DNA from: Gillisella taibaishanensis
GTDB lineage: Bacteria > Pseudomonadota > Alphaproteobacteria > Rhizobiales > Rhizobiaceae
Reading direction: 5' to 3'
Assembly: GCF_001938985.1 (NCBI RefSeq)
Contig: NZ_MKIN01000020.1
Location: 124,001-188,000 of the forward strand
Length of the DNA stretch: 64,000 nucleotides
Under the pieces are notes generated by a model, which saw nothing but the letters and a program-made list of their open reading frames with translations, made no database searches and had not been told where the DNA came from. Shown in pieces: positions 1-9,848 of the stretch (its first letter is position 1; each line of letters starts with the position of its first letter). The translations under genes and the position numbers were made by a program.

Positions 1-207
1 TACAAGGTCACCACCGCCAATGGCACCACTGCTGCGGCCCGGGTCGTGCTGGATCGCGTCGAGCTTGGCAGCGTGCGGGTCGAGGATGTCGAGGCCATGG
101 TTTTGCGCGACAAGGCTCTATCAGACACGCTGATCGGCATGAGCTTCCTGTCGAGGCTCGGCAGTTACAAGGTCGAGGCAGGGCGGCTGAAACTCAGCCA
201 AAAATAA
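1..207 (+). CDS. Retroviral-type (clan AA) aspartic protease, C-terminal part only
   Basis: The frame is open from the first base and stops at 205-207, so the 5' part lies outside the window. The 68 visible residues contain the pattern TANG followed by a valine-rich strand region and an IGMSFLSRLGSYKVE segment, which fits the C-terminal half of the periplasmic or membrane-anchored single-domain aspartic proteases (TIGR02281 type) common in Rhizobiales. The catalytic DTGA loop should lie upstream and cannot be seen. It converges with gpmA. The family call rests on a short segment, so it is moderately sure. Confidence 0.7.
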   Translation, partial: YKVTTANGTTAAARVVLDRVELGSVRVEDVEAMVLRDKALSDTLIGMSFLSRLGSYKVEAGRLKLSQK

Positions 208-231
208 AGGGCCCCTCGAAAGAGGAGCCCC
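200..231 (-). terminator. Intrinsic terminator after gpmA
   Basis: A 9-bp hairpin with one mismatch (arms 209-217 and 222-231, GAAA-type loop) is followed on the minus strand by CTTTATTTTT. It sits just past the gpmA stop codon, so it most likely ends the dapB-gpmA transcript. The T-rich tract overlaps the last codons of the converging protease gene. Confidence 0.7.
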
Positions 232-259
232 ACATCCGTCACTGGATGGCTGATGGCGC

Positions 260-895
260 TCAGTGAGCGCCGGACATGTCGCCGAGCACGTCCTTGGAGG
301 CCACTGTGGCATCGGCATTGAGCTTATAGACCATCGGAACGCCGGTCGCGAGATTGACGCTGAGGATCTGTTCCTTGGTGAGCTTGTCCAGAACCATGAC
401 CAGCGAGCGCAGCGAGTTGCCGTGAGCGGCCACCAGAACCTTTTCGCCACGCAGTACGCGCGGCAGGATTTCGGTGAGGTAATAGGGCCAGACGCGGGCG
501 CCGGTATCGCGCAGGCTTTCGCCGCCCGGCGGCGGTACATCATAGGACCGGCGCCAGATATGGACCTGCTCCTCGCCCCATTTGGCGCGGGCATCGTCCT
601 TGTTGAGACCGGACAGATCGCCATAATCGCGCTCGTTGAGCGCCTGATCGCGGATGGTTTCAAGCCCGGACTGACCGAGATTGTCGAGAATGATCGCGCA
701 GGTCTTCTGGGCGCGGGAGAGGTCGGAGGTAAAGGCGATGTCGAAGGTCATGCCGTAATCCTTCAGCGCCTTGCCGCCGGCATTGGCTTCCTGCACGCCA
801 AGCTCGGTCAGGTCAGGATCCCGCCAGCCGGTAAACAGGTTCTTCAAATTCCAATCGCTCTGGCCATGGCGTACGAGCACGAGGGTACCGGTCAT
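260..895 (-). CDS. gpmA: 2,3-bisphosphoglycerate-dependent phosphoglycerate mutase
   Basis: This cytosolic glycolytic/gluconeogenic enzyme interconverts 3- and 2-phosphoglycerate through a phosphohistidine. The 211-residue protein shows the histidine phosphatase signature [10 protein letters not shown] at residues 7-16 (His10 is the phosphorylated residue), Glu88 in NERDYG, and the second active-site histidine His158 in AAHGNSLR. At 211 residues it is shorter than the E. coli enzyme (about 250), as is usual in Alphaproteobacteria. It follows dapB by 20 bases on the same strand and is probably co-transcribed with it. A terminator follows the stop. Confidence 0.96.
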   Translation of the reverse strand: MTGTLVLVRHGQSDWNLKNLFTGWRDPDLTELGVQEANAGGKALKDYGMTFDIAFTSDLSRAQKTCAIILDNLGQSGLETIRDQALNERDYGDLSGLNKDDARAKWGEEQVHIWRRSYDVPPPGGESLRDTGARVWPYYLTEILPRVLRGEKVLVAAHGNSLRSLVMVLDKLTKEQILSVNLATGVPMVYKLNADATVASKDVLGDMSGAH

Positions 896-915
896 CGACG
901 AATTCCTCTTTTAGA

Positions 916-1755
916 TCACAGTTGAGACGAAAGCCCGAGAACATCGAGCATGGAGTAAAGGCCGGGCTTCTTGTCCCGAGCCCAGAGCGCTGCCTTGACG
1001 GCGCCGCGCGCAAAGATAGAACGGTCGCCAGCACTGTGCGACAGGGTAACGAGTTCGCCTTCGCCGGCAAAGAGCACCGAATGCTCGCCGATGACGGAGC
1101 CGCCGCGCATTGTGGCAAAACCGATCGAGCCCTGCTCGCGCGGGCCGGTATGGCCGTCGCGTACTTTGGCGGCCTTGTCGTTGAGATCGATGCCACGGCC
1201 TTGCGCGGCCGCTTCGCCCAAAAGCAGAGCGGTGCCGGAGGGAGCGTCGACCTTGTGCTTGTGATGCATTTCAAGCACCTCGATATCCCAGCCGGAGGCT
1301 TCCAGCGCCTTGGCTGCCTGGGCGACCAAAACCGACAACAGATTGACGCCGAGGCTCATATTGCCCGACTTGACCAGCCGGGCATGCCGGGATGCGGCCT
1401 CGAATTTTGCCTCGTCAGTGGCAGAGCAGCCGGTCGTGCCGATGATATGAACGATCCTGGCCTGGGCGGCGAGGGCGGCAAACTCAACCGAGGTTTCCGG
1501 GCGAGTAAAATCAATGACGCCATCCGCATGGACAAAGGCGGCGAGCGCGTCGTCGGTCACAGGCACTCCGAGCTGGCCGACACCAGCGAGTTCGCCAGCG
1601 TCCTTCCCGAGAGCAGACGAGCCAGGCCGGCTGACGGCCCCATGCAGCACCGCACCATCAGTCTGGCTGATGATCCGGATCAGCGCCTGCCCCATGCGGC
1701 CGCTGGCGCCAACCACCACAAGCTTCATCGGTGCACTGGTTGCCGTCTCTGTCAT
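916..1755 (-). CDS. dapB: 4-hydroxy-tetrahydrodipicolinate reductase
   Basis: It reduces 4-hydroxy-tetrahydrodipicolinate with NAD(P)H in the diaminopimelate/lysine pathway, supplying cell-wall precursor. The 279-residue protein has the N-terminal Rossmann motif GASGRMG at 16-22 and the substrate-binding HHKHK motif at 164-168 followed by VDAPSGTA, including the Ser-Gly-Thr loop. The start at 1755 is supported by a GGAG element about 8 bases upstream on the minus strand. It lies 57 bases downstream of an ABC exporter gene and 20 bases upstream of gpmA. Confidence 0.96.
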   Translation of the reverse strand: MTETATSAPMKLVVVGASGRMGQALIRIISQTDGAVLHGAVSRPGSSALGKDAGELAGVGQLGVPVTDDALAAFVHADGVIDFTRPETSVEFAALAAQARIVHIIGTTGCSATDEAKFEAASRHARLVKSGNMSLGVNLLSVLVAQAAKALEASGWDIEVLEMHHKHKVDAPSGTALLLGEAAAQGRGIDLNDKAAKVRDGHTGPREQGSIGFATMRGGSVIGEHSVLFAGEGELVTLSHSAGDRSIFARGAVKAALWARDKKPGLYSMLDVLGLSSQL

Positions 1756-1812
1756 GCCTTGGTCTCCGTCATCATTCGCCCATCAACCCTGGCCCTCGGC
1801 CGCCTCGGTGGT

Positions 1813-3603
1813 TTACAGCGCCGGGCTTCCGTTGGTTGCCTGCATGTTGTTGAGCCGTGCATAAAGCCCATCAGGACTTTGCGTCAGCGTTCTGTGATTG
1901 CCTTCCTCGACCACCCGACCGTCCTGCATGACGACGATCTTGTCGGCCTTGACGACGGTGGACAGCCGATGGGCGATGACAACGACGGTGCGGCCATTCA
2001 TGGCTTCATCGAGCGCTTTCTGCACGGCGGCTTCCGATTCCGTGTCGAGCGCCGAGGTTGCCTCGTCGAGCAGCAGGATCGGCGCGTTACGTACCAGGGC
2101 ACGGGCGATCGACAGGCGCTGGCGCTGGCCACCGGACAATGTCAGGCCGTTTTCGCCAACAGGCGTCTCGTAGCCCTGCGGCTGCGCCAGGATGAAATCA
2201 TGGGCATGGGCAAGACGCGCTGCCTCTTCCACCTCAGCATCGGTGGCATCGGGACGGCCATAGCGGATATTGTCGCGGATCGTGCCTTCAAACAGGTAAG
2301 GGTGCTGCGAGACATAGGCGATATGCTTGCGCAGTGAGGCCTTGGTGACATCTGCGATGTCCTGTCCATCGATCAGGATCTGGCCCTGCGGCGGATCGTA
2401 GAAGCGCGGGATCAGCGTGATGATCGTCGATTTGCCAGCGCCCGATGGCCCGACCAGCGCCGTCGTCTTACCGCCTTCGGCAATGATACTGACGCCTTTG
2501 AGAATTTCCGGACCATTGCCATAGGCGAAATGAATGTCGCGCAACTCGATCCGGGCTTCGGTCACCGTCAATTCGGTGGCATTGGGCTTGTCGCGCTGAT
2601 GCGGCTGGGTATCCAGAATGGCGTAGATCATCCGGGCGTTGACCACGGCCCGCTCCATCTGGATCTGCAGTTTCGCCAGCCGCTTGGCCGGTTCATAGGC
2701 CATCAGCAGGGCGGCGATGAAGGAGAAGAAGGCGCCCGGCAGCATGCCGCCGGCAATGGTGCGATAGGAGGCGTAGGCGATGACGGCTGAAATCGCGAGG
2801 CCTGCAAAGCTCTCGGTGATCGGCGAGGTGCGCTCGCTGAGGCGGGCGATGCGGTTGGCGCGGCTTTCGGCGCTTTCGATGATGCCTTCCACCTTGCGGC
2901 CAAGCTCGGCTTCCATGGTGAAAGCCTTGACCACGGCAATGCCCTGCACGCTTTCCTGCATGGCGCCGAGAACCCGGCTGTTGAGCAGCACGGAATCCGT
3001 CGTCGCCTTGCGCAGGCGCTTCGATATATAGCGTAGAGAATACAGTACCGGCGGCGCGACCACGAAGACGATCAGTGTCAGGACCCAGTCCTTGGCGAGC
3101 ATCACGCCGACCAAGCCGATCAGGCTGAGCAGATCGCGGGCCGTCGAGGTGATCGTCAGGTTCAGCACGTCTCTGATACCGTTGACGTTCTGGCTGACCT
3201 GGGCTGCGAGATGCGCTGAACGGGCTTCGTTGAAATAGCCCATCGACAGCGTCATCAGGTGGTTGAACAACCGCTTCTGATAGCGCGCCACGATATTGTT
3301 GCCGATTTTCGACAGCGCCACAGCCTGACCGTAGCTCGCAAGGCCGCGCAGTGAAAAGGCAATGAAGATCGACAAGCAGATGATCCAGACCAGATCAGCA
3401 CGCTTGTTGGCGAAGGCCTCGTTGATCACGGTTTCCATGATCCAGGCGGTGAAGGCGGTGGTCAGTGCGACGGTTGCCAGGCAGATGATGGCAAAAATGT
3501 AACCGCGGATATGGTCGCGGCCATTCTCGGCAACGACCCGCTTCAGGACGGCCGTGATGCTTTCCGACGACTCTGGCAGGGAGGTCTTGATAGTGTCGCG
3601 CAA
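1813..3603 (-). CDS. ABC exporter, fused membrane and ATPase domains (MsbA/LmrA-like)
   Basis: The protein is a half-transporter: a six-helix ABC membrane domain (about residues 1-300) followed by a nucleotide-binding domain with Walker A GPSGAGKST, signature LSGGQRQR and Walker B ILLLDEATSALD. The family exports lipids or drugs across the inner membrane as a homodimer; the substrate cannot be read from the sequence. An in-frame ATG would place the start at 3720, but codons 13-31 of that longer form are a copy of a palindromic repeat (3640-3712). I prefer the TTG at 3603, which has GGAAAG 7 bases upstream and begins just before the normal family N-terminus, giving 596 residues. It probably shares a transcript with dapB. 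Confidence 0.85.
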   Translation of the reverse strand: MRDTIKTSLPESSESITAVLKRVVAENGRDHIRGYIFAIICLATVALTTAFTAWIMETVINEAFANKRADLVWIICLSIFIAFSLRGLASYGQAVALSKIGNNIVARYQKRLFNHLMTLSMGYFNEARSAHLAAQVSQNVNGIRDVLNLTITSTARDLLSLIGLVGVMLAKDWVLTLIVFVVAPPVLYSLRYISKRLRKATTDSVLLNSRVLGAMQESVQGIAVVKAFTMEAELGRKVEGIIESAESRANRIARLSERTSPITESFAGLAISAVIAYASYRTIAGGMLPGAFFSFIAALLMAYEPAKRLAKLQIQMERAVVNARMIYAILDTQPHQRDKPNATELTVTEARIELRDIHFAYGNGPEILKGVSIIAEGGKTTALVGPSGAGKSTIITLIPRFYDPPQGQILIDGQDIADVTKASLRKHIAYVSQHPYLFEGTIRDNIRYGRPDATDAEVEEAARLAHAHDFILAQPQGYETPVGENGLTLSGGQRQRLSIARALVRNAPILLLDEATSALDTESEAAVQKALDEAMNGRTVVVIAHRLSTVVKADKIVVMQDGRVVEEGNHRTLTQSPDGLYARLNNMQATNGSPAL

Positions 3604-3639
3604 GAAATGTCTTTCCCGTTCGGTTCGCCTGCTGTTTGT

Positions 3640-3712
3640 CCTTACGCATGTCCAGGCGGAAAACCGGTTCCACTTTTCCTGGAAATGCGTCAGCGGCAAC
3701 AGTACTCTAGCG
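3640..3712. repeat. Rhizobial palindromic repeat, copy 1
   Basis: The core reads GGAAAACCGGTTCCACTTTT followed by CCTGGAAATGCG, flanked by a complementary GCATGTCCAGG arm and CTCTAG near the end. It matches the copies at 16021, 34221 and 61105. It lies just upstream of the ABC exporter and artificially extends that reading frame at the N-terminus. Confidence 0.75.
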
Positions 3713-3785
3713 GCCATCATGGCCGTCGTCAGCCCGGTCTATACCCAGTCCGGTTGCTTTTGACCATAGACCTTCCGAAGTGGGG

Positions 3786-4808
3786 TCAGCGCTGCCAGCG
3801 CCGACCTTCATGCTTTACGCCATAACTCGAAGGCGTGCGGGCATAGGCCGAGAGCCCTGAGAGAGCAGCCTGCGGATGAGTGACGACGAAGGTAGGAATA
3901 GTCTTCATCATCGCCGAATGCGGTGCCTTGTCCTCGAACGCGGCCCGGAACTCCGGCTTGTGCAACAGAGGGATGATCCTTTGCGAAATGCCGCCCGACA
4001 GGAAGACGCCGCCCCGGGCCATGAACACCAGAGCCATATCGCCGGCCAGACGGCCAAGATAAGTGACGAACAGCGTCATGGTCTCGACGCAGACCGGATC
4101 GCTGCCGGCGAGCGCATGCTGCGTCACTTCGGCAGGGTCGGTCCAGACGGCCTCAATGCCATCGGCGGCGCAGATTGCCTTGTAGAGATGGACGATACCG
4201 CGTCCGCACAGGATTTGTTCGCCGGAAATCCGTCCGTCGATCTGTTCGACATGCGGGAAAATCTGCCAGTCACGCTCGCTACGCGGCCCAAGATCCACGT
4301 GTCCGCCTTCGCCGGGGACCGGAAACCATGTATGCTGCGTATACAGCAGGCCGCCGACGCCAAGGCCGGTGCCTGGGCCGAGAATGACCCGCGATCCGAG
4401 CGAGTTTTCACTAAGCGCGCCAATCGGCTGGCGATCGTCACGCCCAAGCGATGCGGCGGCCAGTGCCTGCGCCTCGAAATCGTTGACGACGAGTACGTCG
4501 TCGAAACCGAGTTCTGAGATCATCGCCTTCGGGCGGATGACCCAGGGACAATTGGTCAGCGGAATTTCGTCGTCCTTGATCGGACCGGCCACGGCCAGGA
4601 TGGCTGAGCGCGGCTGCACGCCTGACTTATCCAGGATACGGTCCTGAATGGCCTGGTCGATGGTTGGGAAATCTGCAGTCTGGATTGTCGGAAATTCCTT
4701 CGGCGCGCCATGGGCGTCGGTCAGGATCCAGAAGCGGGCATTGGTGCCGCCGATGTCGCCGACAAGGACCGGAAAGGGCATGTGATCGTTTTCAGGAGAT
4801 TTTGGCAT
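3786..4808 (-). CDS. glk: Glucokinase
   Basis: It phosphorylates glucose with ATP to glucose 6-phosphate in the cytosol. The 340-residue protein belongs to the bacterial Glk family (not ROK): phosphate-binding motif [10 protein letters not shown] near residues 18-27, adenosine-motif region [12 protein letters not shown], and the family-specific [13 protein letters not shown]. The ATG at 4808 has AGGG about 8 bases upstream; an internal ATG ten codons in (4781) is a weaker alternative and gives the more usual length. It lies 48 bases downstream of mgsA on the same strand, pairing sugar entry to glycolysis with the methylglyoxal bypass. Confidence 0.95.
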   Translation of the reverse strand: MPKSPENDHMPFPVLVGDIGGTNARFWILTDAHGAPKEFPTIQTADFPTIDQAIQDRILDKSGVQPRSAILAVAGPIKDDEIPLTNCPWVIRPKAMISELGFDDVLVVNDFEAQALAAASLGRDDRQPIGALSENSLGSRVILGPGTGLGVGGLLYTQHTWFPVPGEGGHVDLGPRSERDWQIFPHVEQIDGRISGEQILCGRGIVHLYKAICAADGIEAVWTDPAEVTQHALAGSDPVCVETMTLFVTYLGRLAGDMALVFMARGGVFLSGGISQRIIPLLHKPEFRAAFEDKAPHSAMMKTIPTFVVTHPQAALSGLSAYARTPSSYGVKHEGRRWQR

Positions 4809-4856
4809 CGGAACATCCCTTTTTGGTCTTACGGCGTCTTGAAGAACGACGTCATA

Positions 4857-5237
4857 TCATTCGGCAATGACAGGCAAAAGCCGGTCGGCCGTCGCCCGGT
4901 TCAGCGCCATCGGCGTATCATAGAGTATGGCGAGCCGCATCAGCGCCTTGACGTCGACATCGTGCGGCATCGGGGTGAGGGGATCGACGAAGAAGATCAG
5001 CATGGCAACCTCTTCCTGCGCAATCATCGCGCCGATCTGCTGGTCGCCGCCCAAGGGGCCGCTCTTCATCCTGATAACGTCAAGTGTCGGACAGGCCTCC
5101 TGCACCCGACCGCCGGTCGTGCCTGTGGCGACGATCTGCCACCCCGCAAGATAGGTCTGGTGGCGACGGGCAAAAGCCGCCATCTCGTCCTTCATCTTGT
5201 CATGGGCGATCAAAGCAATCTTCTGGCGCTCAGCCAT
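4857..5237 (-). CDS. mgsA: Methylglyoxal synthase
   Basis: It converts dihydroxyacetone phosphate to methylglyoxal and phosphate, relieving sugar-phosphate build-up. The 126-residue protein is full length. It shows [11 protein letters not shown] at the N-terminus, the phosphate-binding TGTTGGR, the catalytic aspartate in [13 protein letters not shown], and the [13 protein letters not shown] segment. A strong GGGGGAGG lies 4 bases before the ATG. It heads a likely mgsA-glk operon. Confidence 0.96.
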   Translation of the reverse strand: MAERQKIALIAHDKMKDEMAAFARRHQTYLAGWQIVATGTTGGRVQEACPTLDVIRMKSGPLGGDQQIGAMIAQEEVAMLIFFVDPLTPMPHDVDVKALMRLAILYDTPMALNRATADRLLPVIAE

Positions 5238-5409
5238 GGGTCCTCCCCCGAGCGATTTAATCGATTTGAAAAGCGTCTTACACTAAGGGCAGGGCGCTTG
5301 AAAAGCGGTCGCGGTGAACTGTCCCGATCGCAAGCATGTCGCGCAAAAGTGCGCGGCAGTTTTGCGGGAACGACATGCGTCAAACCGAATACTTGAAATG
5401 TGCAACGCT

Positions 5410-6447
5410 TCAAGGCGGTGGGGCGGCGGCCGGCACGTCTTCGCTTGGCTGCGGGCCATCATCGCCTGCTGCCGAGGACCGAACTGCAGCGCCACCGGCA
5501 TTTGTAAAGGCCTTCGCTCCGCCATAGGTGGCCTGCTTCTCGCTGGCGACGGCGGGTGCCTCCAGAATGGCGGCACAGGCTTTCGGCAAATCCGAGACCA
5601 TGACCGGCCGCGGCGGCGGCGGTGGCTTGGCGTTGGGATCTCTTTTCTTCTGCTCCCAGGGCTCTTTGGTGAACCACCAAGCGAGCGACTTATCGCACCC
5701 ATCGCCGGCCGGCACCTTCGCCTGCGGCTTGCAGCCTGCGGCACCCGGCGGGCAGGATAGCCGGATATGGAAATGCGCGTCGTGACCGTAGATCGGCCGG
5801 ATCTTGCCCATATCTGTACGGTCGCCCGTCCAGCTCTCGCAGAGCTTCTTCTTGATCGTCGGATTAACGAAAATCCGCTCGACCTGCGGATAGCGCGCCG
5901 CCAGCATCAGCAGCTTGGCATGGGTTGGGGTCCAGGTCTGCGGATTGATCGTCAGGAACTTGTCCTTAAGGATCATCGAGGTGAAGGGCAGGTCTTCACG
6001 CTGCTGCGCCGTCAGCCGCTTGCTCGGCATCGGCGTCAGCCAGATATCGGCATCGAGCCCGACCTGATGCGAGGCATGGCCATTGGCCATTGGCCCGCCG
6101 CGTGGCTGGGCGATGTCGCCGACCAGCAGCCCCGGCCAACCGATTGCCGTGGCATCCCGCGACAGTTGCTCGATGGTCTTGATCATGGCCGGATTTCCCC
6201 AGCGACGGTTGCGCGACAGCCGCATGGCCTGCCAGGTCGGCCCATCGGTCGGCAAGGCAACGGCGCCGCTCATGCAGCCGCGAGCATAGGAACCGTAGGG
6301 CATGGCTGGACCGCTGTTTGGAAGCGTCGGCTGGGAGAACGCGACTTTCGCCGGCTGGTCCGGTTCGGCCATCGCAGCCTGCTGTCCCATCGCCACGAGA
6401 ACCAGCCCGCCGGCCAGCATGCGAAAAAGCCCCTGTCGTCTCGTCAA
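5410..6447 (-). CDS. mepA: Penicillin-insensitive murein endopeptidase
   Basis: A periplasmic LAS-family zinc peptidase that cuts peptide cross-links in peptidoglycan. The 345-residue protein has a signal peptide ending at about Ala27 and zinc ligands that match the E. coli MepA pattern: His127 and Asp134 in HASHQVGLDAD, and His225/His227 in GHDAHFHIRL. Several cysteines (C58, C203, C232, C238) could form disulfides. The last 70 residues or so are proline- and alanine-rich and extend beyond the catalytic domain, so the protein is longer than the E. coli enzyme (about 274). The start is TTG with GAGGTG 5 bases upstream; ATG nine codons later is the alternative. It is divergent from yejA. Confidence 0.93.
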   Translation of the reverse strand: MTRRQGLFRMLAGGLVLVAMGQQAAMAEPDQPAKVAFSQPTLPNSGPAMPYGSYARGCMSGAVALPTDGPTWQAMRLSRNRRWGNPAMIKTIEQLSRDATAIGWPGLLVGDIAQPRGGPMANGHASHQVGLDADIWLTPMPSKRLTAQQREDLPFTSMILKDKFLTINPQTWTPTHAKLLMLAARYPQVERIFVNPTIKKKLCESWTGDRTDMGKIRPIYGHDAHFHIRLSCPPGAAGCKPQAKVPAGDGCDKSLAWWFTKEPWEQKKRDPNAKPPPPPRPVMVSDLPKACAAILEAPAVASEKQATYGGAKAFTNAGGAAVRSSAAGDDGPQPSEDVPAAAPPP

Positions 6448-6741
6448 ATGTCACCTCGTCCCGGAGAATCACTTAGATCGTACCTGCCTGCAATCTAAAG
6501 CATGTAGCGCAAAACGTAACTGCCCTTGGATAGGCCAAACGGCCCATTGATAAAGATCGTCCAGGCAAGGCCTTCCCGGCGATCTCAATTTCGCGCAGAG
6601 GACGCCTGTCTTTCGCCCGGTTTTGCCGTAACCTGTCGGCAAAGCGCGCCGGTTGATTCTCCCCACAGACGGGATACGCCCGGCGGTATCATGCAGTGAA
6701 TGCAGGCTTTACGGCCTGTCAGTAGACGTTCGGGGGTATCT

Positions 6742-8589
6742 ATGGCTGTGATCCACGCTGGCATGCGGATTGTGCTGCTATGTCTGTCCTTTCTCGCCAT
6801 GACCGCCTTCGCTGGCCCGGCCGCTGCGCAGGAACTGCAATGGCGCCACGCCATTGGCGTCATTGATCCGCCGAAATATCCTCAAGGCTTCAAGCGCTTC
6901 AATTACGTCAATCCCGACGCGCCCAAGGCGGGCGAGTTGAAGTTGTCGGCCGATGGCACCTTTGATACATTCAACCCGGTTCTCGATAAGGGGCAAATAG
7001 CCGCCGGTCTCATCCCGCGTCTGTCGATGGTGACCGAGACGCTGTTGAAGCCGTCGCTTGACGAGGACGGCACGAGTTACGGGCTACTGGCCGAAGCGCT
7101 CGCCTATCCTGACGATTTTTCCTTCGTCAAATTTCGGTTAAGACCCGAAGCGAAATGGGCGGATGGCCAGCCAGTCACGCCGGAAGATGTCGTTTTCAGC
7201 TTCGACAAATTCAAGGAGCTCAACCCTCTCTATAGTTCCTACTACTCCCACGTCTTAAAGGTGGAAAAGACCGGCGAGCGCGAGGTGACTTTCACCTTCG
7301 ATGAGAAGGGTAATAAGGAGCTCCCTAGCATTGTCGGTGAGCTGGACATTGTGCCGAAACATTGGTGGGAAGGGCAGGGGCCGGACGGCAAGCCGCGAGA
7401 TATTGCTAAGACCACGCTCGAGCCGATCCTTGGATCTGGACCCTATCGAATTGCTGCGTTCACGCCGGGAGGCTCGGTGCGCTATGAGCGTCGCGACGAT
7501 TACTGGGGCAAGGATCTGCCGGTCAATATCGGTGACAACAACTTCAAATCCGTCACCTTCACGTTTTTCAGTGATCAGAATGTCGAGTTTGAGGCCTTCC
7601 GAGCCGGCAACGTCGATTATTGGCTTGAAACCAAGGCCGCGCATTGGGCGACAGCATTTGACTTCCCTGCTGTCAAGGAAGGGCGGGTGCTGCGGGAAGA
7701 GCTGCCTAATCCGTACCGTGCGACGGGGATTATGCAAGCCATGGTTCCCAACCTTCGCCGGGATATCTTCCGGGATCAGCGGGTCCGGGAGGCATTGGCT
7801 TATGTTTTCGATTTCGAAGAACTGAACAGGACGGTGTTTTTCAATAGCTACAAGCGCGTCGACAGCTTCTTCTGGGGCACGGAACTGGCCTCGTCCGGCC
7901 TGCCGCAAGGCCGGGAGCTCGAGATTTTAAAGGCACTGAAGGATGAGGTGCCGTCGGAGATTTTCACCGAGCCTTACACAAATCCTGTTGGGGGAACGCC
8001 GGAAAAGCAACGCGATAATCTTCGCAAGGCGATAAGCCTTCTGACGCAGGCAGGATATGAAATTCGCGGAAACAAAATGGTCAAAGTCGCGACCGGTGAG
8101 CCGTTGAAATTCGAAATTCTGCTCAGCAGTCCGATCTTGGAAGTGGTGGCGGTTCCCTATGCCAACATGCTGCGCAAGATTGGTATTGAGGCTAACATCC
8201 GCACGGTAGACTCGTCACAATATATCAACCGGCTGCGCAATTTCGACTATGACATGACTTGGACGGTCTGGGGCCAGACGAGAAACCCCGGCAACGAGCA
8301 ACGGAATTATTGGGGATCGGCCTCCGCCAACCGACAGGGATCGCGCAACTATGCGGGCATTGCCGATCCGGCGATCGATAAATTGATCAATCAGGTGGTC
8401 TTTGCGAAGAGCCGGGACGAACTTGTCGCCGCCACTCGGGCGCTCGACCGGGTCTTGCTGGCGCATCACTATGTCATTCCCATGTACTATGGAAATACCG
8501 CGCGTATTGCCTATTGGTCGAAGCTAGCGCATCCGGCCGAACTGCCCACCTTTTCGCTCGGCTTCCCCGATATCTGGTGGGCAAAATGA
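6742..8589 (+). CDS. yejA: ABC transporter substrate-binding protein, YejA type (SBP family 5)
   Basis: The periplasmic binding protein of a peptide importer; E. coli YejABEF takes up microcin C and small peptides. A signal peptide covers about residues 1-30 (ending AGPAAAQE), followed by a full family 5 domain (YPQGFKRFNYVNPDAPKAGE, then GSGPYRIAAF). The ATG at 6742 is chosen over an upstream in-frame start at 6700 because GGGGG lies 4 bases before it and the signal peptide is then of normal length. It leads yejABEF, but 170 bases separate it from yejB, including a small GCCTGC/GCAGGC hairpin at 8626-8640 that could lower downstream expression. Confidence 0.92.
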   Translation: MAVIHAGMRIVLLCLSFLAMTAFAGPAAAQELQWRHAIGVIDPPKYPQGFKRFNYVNPDAPKAGELKLSADGTFDTFNPVLDKGQIAAGLIPRLSMVTETLLKPSLDEDGTSYGLLAEALAYPDDFSFVKFRLRPEAKWADGQPVTPEDVVFSFDKFKELNPLYSSYYSHVLKVEKTGEREVTFTFDEKGNKELPSIVGELDIVPKHWWEGQGPDGKPRDIAKTTLEPILGSGPYRIAAFTPGGSVRYERRDDYWGKDLPVNIGDNNFKSVTFTFFSDQNVEFEAFRAGNVDYWLETKAAHWATAFDFPAVKEGRVLREELPNPYRATGIMQAMVPNLRRDIFRDQRVREALAYVFDFEELNRTVFFNSYKRVDSFFWGTELASSGLPQGRELEILKALKDEVPSEIFTEPYTNPVGGTPEKQRDNLRKAISLLTQAGYEIRGNKMVKVATGEPLKFEILLSSPILEVVAVPYANMLRKIGIEANIRTVDSSQYINRLRNFDYDMTWTVWGQTRNPGNEQRNYWGSASANRQGSRNYAGIADPAIDKLINQVVFAKSRDELVAATRALDRVLLAHHYVIPMYYGNTARIAYWSKLAHPAELPTFSLGFPDIWWAK

Positions 8590-8759
8590 TCGTATCACGC
8601 CTTCCCGAATAGACCGTCATGCACCGCCTGCTTTGCAGGCCGCATTTCAGCAGCTACCAATAGGCACCGCGAATCAGCACCCGATAGAAAACTGAAACCA
8701 CAAAGGACGGATGGATTGGCAAAGCGAGATGGCACGGTAAAAACGGGGACGGTCCGCTA

Positions 8760-9848
8760 ATGGGCGCCTATATCCTGCGCCGCCTGCTGCTGATGATCCC
8801 GACCATTGTCGGCATCATGGGCATATCCTTCCTGGTCATCCAGTTTGCTCCGGGCGGTCCGGTCGAGCAGGTCGTGGCGCAACTGAGCGGCCAGGGCGAC
8901 AGCGCCGATCAGCGCCTGTCGGGCGGCGGTGATCTTGTGGCTCAGGGCGGTGCCGATGCCGGCTCCAGCTACCGCGGTGCCCAGGGGCTTGATCCTGAAC
9001 TGATCAAGAAGCTGGAAAAACAGTTTGGCTTCGACAAGCCGCCGCTCACCCGCTTTGTCGAGATGATGTGGAATTACATTCGCTTCGATTTTGGCGAGAG
9101 TTTCTTCCGCAACACGTCGGTGATTGATCTGATCCTGGAGAAAATGCCCGTATCGATCTCGCTTGGCGTCTGGGTCCTCTTGCTGTCCTATGCGATTTCC
9201 ATCCCGCTCGGCATCCGCAAGGCGGTCAAGGATGGCTCGACTTTCGACGTCTGGACCTCAGGCATCATCGTCGTCGGCTACGCCGTGCCGGGCTTCCTGT
9301 TCGGTATCCTCCTGATCGTGCTGTTTGCTGGTGGCTCTTTTTACAACTGGTTCCCTTTGCGTGGCCTGACATCGGATAATTTTACCCAGCTTGTCTGGTG
9401 GCAGAAGATCCTTGATTATTTCTGGCACCTGACCCTGCCGCTGACGGCGCTGCTCCTGTCTGCCTTTGCCACGACGACGCTGCTCACCAAGAATTCCTTC
9501 ATCGACGAGATCAAGAAGCAATATGTGGTGACGGCGCGGGCCAAGGGTCTGAGCGAGCACCGGGTGCTTTACGGCCATGTGTTTCGCAATGCCATGCTGA
9601 TCGTCATTGCCGGTATTCCCGGCGCTTTCGTCTCGGCCTTCTTCACGGGCTCGTTGATGATCGAGAATATCTTCTCTCTCGATGGTCTCGGCCGGCTCGG
9701 CTATCTCTCGATCATCAATCGCGATTACCCGATTGTGTTTGCCACGCTCTATATCTTTTCGTTGCTGGGTCTCGTCGTCAGCCTGGTGTCCGACCTGATC
9801 TACACCTGGATCGACCCGCGAATCGACTTCGACCGGAGGGATGTCTGA
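8760..9848 (+). CDS. yejB: Peptide ABC transporter permease YejB
   Basis: An inner-membrane permease with an N-terminal transmembrane helix, a long periplasmic segment and a C-terminal binding-protein-dependent transport domain with the EAA-like loop VTARAKGLSEHRVLYGHVFRN (interaction site for the ATPase). The 362-residue protein carries a glycine/serine/glutamine-rich insert at about residues 40-75, before the LDPELIKKLEKQFG segment. Its stop overlaps the yejE start by one base (TGATG), so the two are translationally coupled. Confidence 0.93.
   Translation: MGAYILRRLLLMIPTIVGIMGISFLVIQFAPGGPVEQVVAQLSGQGDSADQRLSGGGDLVAQGGADAGSSYRGAQGLDPELIKKLEKQFGFDKPPLTRFVEMMWNYIRFDFGESFFRNTSVIDLILEKMPVSISLGVWVLLLSYAISIPLGIRKAVKDGSTFDVWTSGIIVVGYAVPGFLFGILLIVLFAGGSFYNWFPLRGLTSDNFTQLVWWQKILDYFWHLTLPLTALLLSAFATTTLLTKNSFIDEIKKQYVVTARAKGLSEHRVLYGHVFRNAMLIVIAGIPGAFVSAFFTGSLMIENIFSLDGLGRLGYLSIINRDYPIVFATLYIFSLLGLVVSLVSDLIYTWIDPRIDFDRRDV

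Noticed and set aside
922..2337. Open frame of about 470 codons on the plus strand across dapB and the ABC exporter
   Set aside because: It is the antisense of two clear genes and its composition follows their codon pattern; no family match or ribosome site.
3604..3720. Longer N-terminus of the ABC exporter from ATG 3720
   Set aside because: Half of the added residues are the palindromic repeat; the TTG at 3603 has a ribosome site and matches the family start.
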